A stretch of 6,479 nucleotides of DNA. Origin: an uncultured Christensenella sp. Lineage in GTDB: Bacteria; Bacillota; Clostridia; Christensenellales; UBA1242. Under the pieces are notes generated by a model. It was not told the origin of the DNA, searched no databases, and saw only the letters and a list, made by a program, of their open reading frames with translations. The position numbers were made by a program, and so were the translations under genes. The stretch is taken from the NCBI GenBank assembly GCA_949293915.1, contig CASFFJ010000040.1:1-6479 (forward strand). The letters run 5' to 3'. Shown one piece after another: positions 1-4,835 of the stretch (its first letter is position 1; each line of letters opens with the position of its first letter).

Positions 1-777
1 AATTGGTTTGATTTTTTCGCAAAATGGGTACAAGAATTCGAGCGGAATATCAATTGAGTTATTAATAGCACTCTTTAAATCGAGTACGCAGTTGTCATTA
101 AATTTTTCAAGTTCAGCTAATATTTTGTCTTTTTCTGCTTGGTCAATCAGCATTAATTTGTTAGGGACAATATCAATAGAATCAAGTTTGTTAATTTTTT
201 CAAAACTAATGTAATCGAACGAATACATCTCTTCAACTTGTGTATCAAAAAAATCAAGCCTAATAGGGTTAACATCAGTTAGATTAAATATATCCAATAT
301 GTCACCACGGCGTGCAAATTCGCCCGCTGTTGTAACCATCTCAGTCTTTTTGTAACCAATGTTGATAAGATGCTTTTCGATGGCAGAAATATCATAATTA
401 TTCGATTTGTCTATTGTTAGGATATGTTGCTTAAATGTGTCAAAATCAATGCAGTATGTGGATAAAATTTGTGGCGTTGATATAATTATTGCATTGTTTT
501 TGATTGCGTTATATAAAGCATTGATTAAATCTATTTGCTCAAAATTATTACTAAATGTAGATAGTGTAAAAGGTTTATTAAAATTATCCACAACCACACT
601 TTTTTTGCCAAGACTTGATAATTGTGATTGCATTGCATATGCATAATCGCTATCTGGGCAAACAAAAATTGAGCAATCAAAATCTTTTAAGATTGCTCCT
701 TGTTCACCTAAACCTACATTATTAATAAATATGGGTGATTTACCTAAATAATTAACTAAACTGTCGTATCTTCGCAT
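1..777 (-). CDS. mfd: Transcription-repair coupling factor Mfd, N-terminal 259 residues (partial)
   Basis: Mfd is a DNA translocase that pushes stalled RNA polymerase off damaged template and recruits UvrA for nucleotide excision repair. The frame is open from an ATG at 777 to the window edge. Visible family signature: GEFARRGDILDIF at residues 152-164, followed by PIRLDFFDTQVEEMYSFD (171-188). This is the hallmark of the UvrB-homology (UvrA-binding) module shared by Mfd and UvrB. UvrB itself would carry a Walker A motif early in the protein, and none is present here, which favours Mfd. The RNA-polymerase-interaction and helicase domains lie outside the window. The ATG sits inside the end of pth (22-base overlap), with a GGAG four bases upstream of it, so translation is probably coupled to pth. 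The pth-mfd order is common in Firmicutes. The N-terminal region looks slightly shorter than in Bacillus, which is an impression and was not measured by alignment. Confidence 0.93.
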   Translation of the reverse strand, partial: MRRYDSLVNYLGKSPIFINNVGLGEQGAILKDFDCSIFVCPDSDYAYAMQSQLSSLGKKSVVVDNFNKPFTLSTFSNNFEQIDLINALYNAIKNNAIIISTPQILSTYCIDFDTFKQHILTIDKSNNYDISAIEKHLINIGYKKTEMVTTAGEFARRGDILDIFNLTDVNPIRLDFFDTQVEEMYSFDYISFEKINKLDSIDIVPNKLMLIDQAEKDKILAELEKFNDNCVLDLKSAINNSIDIPLEFLYPFCEKIKPI

Positions 778-1286
778 AATTCTCCATCTATAAATTTTTC
801 AATAAGGTCAACTGCTTTTAGGTGTGCGCTGTCTAAAATATCTTTGCTTGCGTTGTCAATTGTGGACAACACATAGTCTGCTAAATCCATATTTTTGTCT
901 CTACTAATGCCAATTCTAAGTCTAGGAGTAATTCCCACCTTATTTACAATATCTCTAAGTCCATTATGTGTGCCTGCACTGCCAGACATCCTAAAACGCA
1001 CTTTACCTTTTGGCATATCGATATCATCCAACACAACCAAAATATCACTAAGTGGCACTTTGAAATATTTTTTTAATTCATATACACTGTCACCACTTAG
1101 GTTCATATATGTCTGTGGCTTTGCAAGTATAAAATTTTCGCCTTTTGCTAAGAGTGCGTGGCATTTAGTTTTGTCAAATTTTAGATTATATTGTTTTGCA
1201 AAGCGGTCCACCACACTAAAACCTATGTTGTGATAAGTGTTATTATATTTACCTTCTGGATTACCAAGTCCTACAATGATTTTCAT
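756..1286 (-). CDS. pth: Peptidyl-tRNA hydrolase
   Basis: Cytoplasmic enzyme that cleaves the ester bond of peptidyl-tRNAs that drop off the ribosome, recycling tRNA. It is 176 residues long, slightly shorter than the 185-195 typical of the bacterial Pth family. Family motifs are intact: GLGNP near the N-terminus (N9), YHNIGF (catalytic H19), KPQTYMNLSG (N62), LDDIDMPKG (D87) and GSAGTHNGLRD (N108). By position these match E. coli N10, H20, N68, D93 and N114. The E. coli His just before the catalytic Asp is Leu here. The start is fixed because MKIIVGLGNP is the usual family N-terminus. There is no Shine-Dalgarno upstream; instead a promoter -10 sits seven bases from the ATG, so leaderless expression is likely. 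The 3' end overlaps mfd by 22 bases and provides its ribosome binding site. It is divergent from the unknown gene at 1464/1550. Confidence 0.97.
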   Translation of the reverse strand: MKIIVGLGNPEGKYNNTYHNIGFSVVDRFAKQYNLKFDKTKCHALLAKGENFILAKPQTYMNLSGDSVYELKKYFKVPLSDILVVLDDIDMPKGKVRFRMSGSAGTHNGLRDIVNKVGITPRLRIGISRDKNMDLADYVLSTIDNASKDILDSAHLKAVDLIEKFIDGELCEDTTV

Positions 1287-1292
1287 ATTTTT

Positions 1293-1301
1293 ATTATAGC
1301 A
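1293..1301 (-). promoter_or_regulatory. Extended -10 promoter of pth-mfd (leaderless start)
   Basis: On the minus strand this reads TGCTATAAT, a perfect TATAAT with the TGn extension, which can replace a good -35. The hexamer 17 bases upstream (TATTCA) is poor. The downstream edge of the -10 is at 1293. Transcription normally begins about seven bases further on, which is 1286, the A of the pth ATG. The sequence between (ATAAAAAT) has no ribosome binding site. Confidence 0.7.
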
Positions 1302-1413
1302 TATAATTTAATCATTGAATAGATTTTTTCAGATATTTTTTAGTTTTTAATAAAATATTTCGTATTTTTTTTAAAATTTAAATATACAAACACAACAAAT
1401 TTTAAATTTTATC

Positions 1414-1441
1414 TTGACAAGTTGATAACTTGTGTTAAGAT
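1414..1441 (+). promoter_or_regulatory. Sigma-A-type promoter of the unknown gene
   Basis: A perfect -35 TTGACA (1414-1419) is followed after 16 bases by TAAGAT (1436-1441, 4 of 6 matches to TATAAT). The predicted transcript starts near 1448, only a few bases before the ribosome binding site. The spacer contains a perfect palindrome, so this promoter is probably repressor-controlled. Confidence 0.75.
1417..1433. promoter_or_regulatory. Palindromic operator candidate inside the promoter
   Basis: ACAAGTT-GAT-AACTTGT is a perfect 7-bp inverted repeat with a 3-base centre. It overlaps the last three bases of the -35 and fills most of the -35/-10 spacer. A dimeric repressor bound here would block RNA polymerase. 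The geometry resembles operators of small helix-turn-helix (XRE-type) repressors, but no such repressor gene is visible in the window and the binding protein is unknown. Confidence 0.6.
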
Positions 1442-1451
1442 ACAAATACAC

Positions 1452-1502
1452 AAAGGAGTAGATATGGATATACCGAAGATTTTGAATATGAAAAATTTGT
1501 AA
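1452..1502 (+). other. Ribosome binding site and ATG out of frame with the downstream ORF
   Basis: AAAGGAG at 1452-1458 is five bases from an ATG at 1464, the best translation signal for this transcript. The ATG frame, however, ends after 12 codons at TAA 1500-1502. The long ORF frame is open from 1439 and, read from 1466, gives a protein-like sequence beginning GYTEDFEYEKFVIGNDF, but it has no ATG before 1574. One missing base between 1464 and 1500 (for example ATGG-ATAT for ATGGGATAT) would join the two frames. The codons just before the stop, A AAT TTG, also fit the X XXY YYZ slippery pattern for a -1 shift into the long frame. Confidence 0.7.
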
Positions 1503-1549
1503 TAGGGAATGACTTCATTATCCATAAGTCAAACGATTACAATGATGAA

Positions 1550-2233
1550 TTGGATAACGAATTTCGCAAGCATATGAGTGTAGCTAAACCCAAGGCTCAC
1601 GGCAGGACAAGAAAAAAACGTTTATTGCAACGCTTGACAGAAAAAAGAGCTGTCAAACCTTGTGGTAAAGAGTGTCGTGCTTGGGGATATATTGTGATTC
1701 AGTCGAATTGTCATAAATCAATGGTTAATAGCAAAATGCTAGTTGATGATAAAGAGTTTTTGTTAAAAGCCATAACCATTACTCCTAATCCAAAAGATTG
1801 TGATTATTTCTTTTATGATTATGTAAATGAATATTTAAAGAAAGACAAAAATTTTAGATTAGAATTTTTAAAGAATTTATTCAAGAACAATAATGTTTTA
1901 ACAAAATCAGATATTGAATGGTTTGTAACTATTTATCAATTTGAAAAAAAACTTGAAATGATTGCGCACGATAAAGAGTTTTATACCTATTTAATGACCC
2001 ACAAACCATCCAGCGAACTTCCTGAAAGTTTTATAAATTGGCATAACTTTGATGAGAAAATAGAAAAATGTAAATCTGCTAAGAAATATATACGAATAAA
2101 CGATAAATTGTTGGCAAGATTTGATAGTTTGATGGAATGTTTTACACCAGAGATAAGAGCGGTCGAATTGCAAGATGAAGATGACAGAGAAGAATATTTA
2201 GGTTACGACTATTTGTACAAAAAAGATTATTAA
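1550..2233 (+). CDS. Uncharacterised protein, 5' end uncertain (possible frameshift upstream)
   Basis: I do not recognise this gene. From the TTG at 1550 it gives 227 residues; an ATG at 1574 would give 219. Neither has a convincing ribosome binding site. The frame continues upstream to 1466, and with a one-base correction from the ATG at 1464 the product would be 256 residues. Visible content (1550 numbering): a strongly basic stretch at 12-36 including GRTRKKRLLQRL, a CGKEC pair of cysteines at 38-42, another Cys at 54, then a mostly helical, Lys/Asp/Glu-rich body with repeated DKEF-type pieces (VDDKEFLLKAI 65-75, HDKEFYTYL 140-148), and an acidic C-terminus (QDEDDREEY). No signal peptide or membrane segment. 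The DKEF pieces loosely recall DUF4116-type repeats; this is a weak impression only. It is a single-gene unit with its own promoter, palindrome and terminator. Confidence 0.65.
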   Translation: MDNEFRKHMSVAKPKAHGRTRKKRLLQRLTEKRAVKPCGKECRAWGYIVIQSNCHKSMVNSKMLVDDKEFLLKAITITPNPKDCDYFFYDYVNEYLKKDKNFRLEFLKNLFKNNNVLTKSDIEWFVTIYQFEKKLEMIAHDKEFYTYLMTHKPSSELPESFINWHNFDEKIEKCKSAKKYIRINDKLLARFDSLMECFTPEIRAVELQDEDDREEYLGYDYLYKKDY

Positions 2234-2248
2234 TATCGATATTTTATT

Positions 2249-2300
2249 AAAAAAGCGAAGAATATTTAGATTTTTATCCAATTCTTCGCTAATTTTTTTT
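2249..2300. terminator. Bidirectional rho-independent terminator
   Basis: AGCGAAGAAT (2254-2263) pairs perfectly over 10 bp with ATTCTTCGCT (2281-2290). On the plus strand the stem is followed by AA and eight T (2293-2300), ending the unknown gene. On the minus strand it is followed by a six-T run (2254-2249), ending the CobW-family gene. The right arm belongs to a 32-bp tandem repeat, so the left arm could equally pair with the copies at 2313-2322 and 2345-2354. Confidence 0.88.
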
Positions 2301-2363
2301 AGATTTTGTCTAATTCTTCGCTAATTTTTTTTAGATTTTGTCTAATTCTTCGCTAATTTTTTT
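2267..2363. repeat. 32-bp tandem repeat duplicating the 3' end of the CobW-family gene
   Basis: The unit beginning ATTCTTCGCTAATTTTTTTT and ending AGATTTTGTCTA occurs at 2281-2312 and 2313-2344 identically, and at 2345-2363 as a partial copy that matches for 19 bases and then diverges. A degenerate piece (AGATTTTTATCCAATTC) at 2268-2284 extends it leftwards. Read on the minus strand, the unit contains the last codons of the CobW-family gene (SEELDKI) and its stop. The extra copies therefore lie just after the stop and look like tandem duplication of the gene end. Confidence 0.9.
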
Positions 2364-3611
2364 CTTAACAATGTTTTGACCAATAAAGACTAGTTTAATC
2401 ATTCGGTCGCCATATTCTTCATCCCAATCTTTTCTAAAACGCTCATCTGTTAACAATAATTCTTCAATTTGGTATCTTGGCAATGTGGCATACCATTTGC
2501 CATTTTCTGTCAAATTCTTTTGTCTACCTGCTTGCTCATAAATGTAAGACATATCACGATTGTTTGTAAAATAAACTATCCCTTTTGACCTAATTATTTG
2601 CTTGCCATAATCGCGGTTTGCCCATTCTTCAAACTTTAACATATCAAAAGGTTTTCTGCGGAAATACACAAATGTCCCAATGTTATATTCTTCTGTTTCG
2701 CCGTGCTTATGGTCGTGATGATGCTCGTGATGATGGTGATGGTGTTTATGTTGGTGATTTTGATGATTATGGTGTTCATCATCTTCATCATCATCCTCTT
2801 CCTCATCATACTCATCTTCATCCTCGTGTTCGTGATGATGAGAGTGGTGTTCGTGGTCTTTATCATCTCTGTCGTTATCTTTTTCTATCTCTTGGAACCA
2901 GCCCGCACTGGTCAACACATTTTCCATATTAAATAGGTCTGTGTCCAATATCTCGCTTATCTCAACTTTTGAATAATCTGCATAAATTATTTTTGCCTTA
3001 GGTTGCAGATTTTTAATGATTTTTGTAAGTTTATTAAGTTCGTTTTCACTAACTTCGCTTGCTTTATTGATAATCAAAATATCACAAAATTCTATTTGCT
3101 GTATGACAAGATTTTCAATATCATCTTCGCCGATTTCGTGGTTAATCAGTTCATCTCCACAGCCAAACTCTTGCACCATTCTTAGCGCATCAACAACGCT
3201 AACTATCGCATCCAGTTTGCAGTAAATTGGCATACCTTTTGCTTTAAAACTTTCTGTCAAGAAGTTTATTGTCTGCGCGATAGGTATAGGTTCGCATATT
3301 CCGCTGGCCTCAATCACTATGTGGTCAAATTTTCTTTGCTTAACAATGTCGTGGATTTGTTCAATTAGGTCTTGACGCAAAGTGCAACAAATACAGCCAT
3401 TTTGAAGTGCGACAAGGCTCTCATCCTTTTTGCCAACAATACCACCTTTTTCAATCAAGTCCGCATCAATATTCACTTCGCCAATATCGTTAACTATAAC
3501 TGCAATTTTATATCCTTTGGTATTTGTCAAAATGTGATTGAGTAGGGTAGTCTTGCCACTGCCTAAATATCCTGTAACTAAAGTTATAGGTACTGTTTTA
3601 AATTCTTGCAT
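2331..3611 (-). CDS. CobW/COG0523-family P-loop GTPase, putative metal (zinc-type) chaperone
   Basis: 426 residues. COG0523 proteins (CobW, YjiA, YeiR, ZigA/YciC-like, ZNG1) are GTPases that bind Zn, Co or Ni and deliver metal to client enzymes. Domains: Walker A GYLGSGKTT at 14-22; the family CxCC metal site GCICCTL (C73, C75, C76); EASGICEP at 101-108, in the Walker B region. NKAS at 182-185 stands where the guanine-specificity motif NKxD is expected, so its Asp is replaced by Ser. From about 250 to 303 there is a linker with roughly 23 His plus many Asp/Glu, followed by a CobW C-terminal domain (about 310-410). The start is supported by AAAGGAG seven bases upstream of the ATG. It is monocistronic, with its own promoter, a leader of about 108 nt and a shared terminator. 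The metal is inferred; zinc is the commonest ligand for such His-rich members, and no Zur-like box could be identified with confidence. Confidence 0.93.
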   Translation of the reverse strand: MQEFKTVPITLVTGYLGSGKTTLLNHILTNTKGYKIAVIVNDIGEVNIDADLIEKGGIVGKKDESLVALQNGCICCTLRQDLIEQIHDIVKQRKFDHIVIEASGICEPIPIAQTINFLTESFKAKGMPIYCKLDAIVSVVDALRMVQEFGCGDELINHEIGEDDIENLVIQQIEFCDILIINKASEVSENELNKLTKIIKNLQPKAKIIYADYSKVEISEILDTDLFNMENVLTSAGWFQEIEKDNDRDDKDHEHHSHHHEHEDEDEYDEEEDDDEDDEHHNHQNHQHKHHHHHHEHHHDHKHGETEEYNIGTFVYFRRKPFDMLKFEEWANRDYGKQIIRSKGIVYFTNNRDMSYIYEQAGRQKNLTENGKWYATLPRYQIEELLLTDERFRKDWDEEYGDRMIKLVFIGQNIVKKKISEELDKI

Positions 3612-3719
3612 AAAAAAACTCCTTTAATCTTAATATTTAACCAATAATAATTTGCACATACAAAAACATAAATTAATCATTAGATTATAAATATACAAAT
3701 AATTATTAGTTTAACGCGA
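3612..3719 (-). promoter_or_regulatory. Leader of the CobW-family transcript
   Basis: This is the predicted 5' untranslated region of about 108 nt between the promoter start point (near 3719) and the ATG at 3611. It is very AT-rich. It contains the ribosome binding site AAAGGAG (minus strand) and a small inverted repeat TAATC-ATTA-GATTA at 3674-3687. It could hold a metalloregulator site or a weak hairpin. I cannot match it to a known riboswitch. Confidence 0.4.
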
Positions 3720-3725
3720 TTGACA

Positions 3726-3754
3726 ATTTTATCATTCAATAAAGTTTGTGTCAA
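3726..3754 (-). promoter_or_regulatory. Sigma-A-type promoter of the CobW-family gene
   Basis: On the minus strand a perfect -35 TTGACA (3754-3749) is followed after exactly 17 bases by TAAAAT (3731-3726), five of six matches to the consensus. A second possible extended -10 (TGTTATAAT) lies just upstream at about 3763-3771. The main box pair is one of the best promoters in the window. Confidence 0.82.
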
Positions 3755-3780
3755 CGATTAATATTATAACACACTTTTTT

Positions 3781-4059
3781 TGGTTTGAATAACAAATTAC
3801 AAATTTTTTAAAACTTTTTTGTATTAAATAATCGCGCTGTTGAGCGATTGGTTTAATAGCCATTGTTTAATATGTTAAATTCAAGTTGAGCAATTAAAAA
3901 TGCCCATAGCAATAGCTCAATGCAATTGGCGCTTTATTTTAAATGATGATTATGGATTTTATCGCTTTCATGCATTATTCGTAAAAATGATGCGGAGAGC
4001 TTTGCATAATGAAATTTTAGTTTTAATTATTCTAAAATCATTATCTTGTTAGCCGCAAT
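3781..4059. other. Gene-free stretch with several inverted repeats
   Basis: No credible coding frame on either strand; the longest ATG-started frames are about ten codons. It is less AT-rich than its flanks and holds several pairable elements. These are AATCGC/GCGATT at 3830-3849, and GTTGAGC[G/A]ATT twice as a direct repeat (3839-3849, 3885-3895). Both copies can pair with CAATAGCTCAA at 3910-3920. A 13-bp bulged hairpin lies at 4006-4044. It lies between the pilin-gene terminator and the CobW-gene promoter. It could be a small RNA gene, a degenerate mobile repeat or decayed coding sequence; no promoter clearly drives it. Confidence 0.45.
4006..4044. repeat. Long imperfect inverted repeat (hairpin)
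   Basis: ATAATG-aa-ATTTTAG pairs with CTAAAAT-CATTAT across an 11-base loop. The stem is 13 bp (7 plus 6) with a two-base bulge on the left arm. It is not followed by a T-run on either strand, so it is not a standard terminator. It lies just downstream of the real terminator of the pilin-like gene. Confidence 0.6.
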
Positions 4060-4085
4060 AAAAAAGCGTAGAACAAATCTACGCT
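4060..4085 (-). terminator. Rho-independent terminator of the pilin-like gene
   Basis: On the minus strand AGCGTAGA pairs perfectly with TCTACGCT over 8 bp around the loop TTTGT (4085-4065) and is followed by five more T (4064-4060). It begins about 30 bases after the stop codon of the pilin-like gene, indicating a single-gene transcript. Confidence 0.88.
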
Positions 4086-4114
4086 AAAATTTATTGCTAA
4101 TAATTTGTTAAGTT

Positions 4115-4444
4115 TTATTCTGACGAAGTATAAGGATTTAAAATTTTATATAACCAGCCATTAGGTGCTTCCAAACTATCAGCAAGCCAGAAGAACAATG
4201 CGATCAAAACGGCGGTTACCACAATACCAACGATAACAGTAATTAATTTCTGCTTAGCTTCATCACGCTCACTCTTGTCTTCAGCTTTAGCAAACTTAAC
4301 GCCAACTACGATAGCATAAACAATGCCAGCAAATGCCACCAATGTCAAAATAGGAATCAAAACCTGTTTTACCGCATTTGTAATTGTATCAACCCAAGTC
4401 CAGTCGGCTAACATATTTGACATATAAGCCATTAATGTACTCAT
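4115..4444 (-). CDS. VirB2/TrbC-like pilin-type conjugation protein with two membrane segments
   Basis: 109 residues from the ATG at 4444, chosen because AAGGGGGA lies eight bases upstream. An in-frame GTG at 4468 would add eight residues but overlaps that ribosome binding site. Layout: a short polar/amphipathic N-terminus; membrane segment about 28-50 (VLIPILTLVAFAGIVYAIVVGV); a highly charged loop about 50-66 (KFAKAEDKSERDEAKQK); a second membrane segment about 67-88; and a short polar tail. This two-helix hairpin with a charged loop matches VirB2/TrbC-type pilin subunits and the small pilin-like proteins of Gram-positive and mycoplasma conjugative elements, but assignment rests on architecture rather than a unique motif. 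No long cleavable signal peptide is obvious. It has its own promoter and terminator, so it can be made in amounts independent of the rest of the T4SS. It is divergent from the VirD4-type gene. Confidence 0.75.
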   Translation of the reverse strand: MSTLMAYMSNMLADWTWVDTITNAVKQVLIPILTLVAFAGIVYAIVVGVKFAKAEDKSERDEAKQKLITVIVGIVVTAVLIALFFWLADSLEAPNGWLYKILNPYTSSE

Positions 4445-4499
4445 AAAAATTTCCCCCTTAATTTGCACAAATTAAATATTTATGCTGTTTTATGTCTAA

Positions 4500-4528
4500 A
4501 TGATATCAATTTTAAAAATTAAAATCAA
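4500..4528 (-). promoter_or_regulatory. Probable promoter of the pilin-like gene
   Basis: On the minus strand TTGATT (4528-4523, four of six) is followed after 17 bases by TATCAT (4505-4500, five of six). The start point would be near 4493, giving a leader of about 50 nt. Its -35 is weaker than those of the other promoters here, but it is preceded by phased A-tracts (minus strand) that could act as an UP element. Confidence 0.6.
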
Positions 4529-4542
4529 CTAATTTTACATAG

Positions 4543-4576
4543 TTTTTTAAATTTTTTTAAATTTTTTTCATTTTTT
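4543..4576. repeat. Helically phased T-tracts
   Basis: T runs of 6, 7, 7 and 6 bases at 4543-4548, 4552-4558, 4562-4568 and 4571-4576 have centres about 9-10 bases apart. Tracts phased at the helical repeat produce intrinsic DNA curvature. They lie at roughly -50 to -84 relative to the predicted pilin-gene start, where curved or A-tract DNA commonly strengthens promoters. Confidence 0.65.
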
Positions 4577-4689
4577 AACATTAAAATTATTATAAATAAC
4601 TTAATTTTAATTATACATACGATTCGCATTTGTTCATTAAATTTTAGGTATATAAAAATAAATAAAAAATTAATAACTGATTAAAAATA

Positions 4690-4733
4690 AATTATTTATA
4701 AATTATTTATAAATTATTTGTAAATTGTTTAAA
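4690..4733. repeat. 11-bp AT-only tandem repeats
   Basis: AATTATTTATA is repeated at 4690-4700 and 4701-4711, with a one-base variant (AATTATTTGTA) at 4712-4722 and a degenerate fourth copy starting AATTGTTTA at 4723. The period is close to one helical turn. The block ends about 43 bases upstream of the VirD4-type gene's -35. It could be a protein-binding array, a curvature or unwinding element, or simple replication slippage in AT-rich DNA. Confidence 0.75.
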
Positions 4734-4775
4734 AATATTTTTACATTATTAATAATAACTTTATTCAATAATTTC

Positions 4776-4804
4776 TTGACAAAAATAATCACAATTATTA
4801 AAAT
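4776..4804 (+). promoter_or_regulatory. Sigma-A-type promoter of the VirD4/TraG-type gene
   Basis: A perfect TTGACA (4776-4781) and TAAAAT (4799-4804) are separated by 17 bases. The start point is predicted near 4811, giving a leader of about 25 nt. The ribosome binding site AAGGGAAG (4826-4833) lies directly before the ATG at 4836. The arrangement copies that of the CobW-family gene. Confidence 0.82.
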
Positions 4805-4835
4805 ATTTTTAAATTAAATTATTATAAGGGAAGAT

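Larger units (their letters stand above)
4445..4835. other. Extremely AT-rich divergent control region between pilin-like and coupling-protein genes
   Basis: No coding frame is credible here. It holds the minus-strand promoter of the pilin-like gene, four phased T-tracts, an 11-bp tandem repeat and the plus-strand promoter of the VirD4-type gene. A further inverted repeat AATTTG-CA-CAAATT at 4460-4473 lies just upstream of the pilin ribosome binding site and could be an operator or a weak mRNA hairpin. The region looks like a curved, easily melted control segment. Confidence 0.55.

Noticed and set aside
8..646. Plus-strand open frames across the left end
   Set aside because: The minus strand carries a continuous, recognisable Mfd N-terminus; the plus frames have no start signals.
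895..1233. Plus-strand 112-codon frame inside pth
   Set aside because: It is antisense to a well-conserved Pth with all catalytic residues.
2618..2936. Open frames on both strands over the His-rich linker, including apparent Met/Val/Ile-rich membrane-like proteins
   Set aside because: They are shadows of the repetitive CAT/GAT/GAG codons of the CobW-family linker, with no ribosome binding site and no family likeness.
3674..3687. TAATC-ATTA-GATTA as a Zur/Fur-family operator upstream of the metal chaperone
   Set aside because: It is too short and AT-rich to separate from chance, and it lies downstream of the promoter; kept only as a note in the leader.
3612..3719. A metal riboswitch in the CobW-gene leader
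   Set aside because: The leader has almost no GC pairs and none of the conserved cores of known metal riboswitches.
3720..3725. A plus-strand TTGACA that might drive transcription rightwards into the gene-free stretch
   Set aside because: No acceptable -10 lies 16-18 bases downstream.
4445..4468. Upstream GTG start adding eight residues to the pilin-like protein
   Set aside because: The added codons include the AAGGGGGA ribosome binding site for the ATG at 4444, which is the better start.
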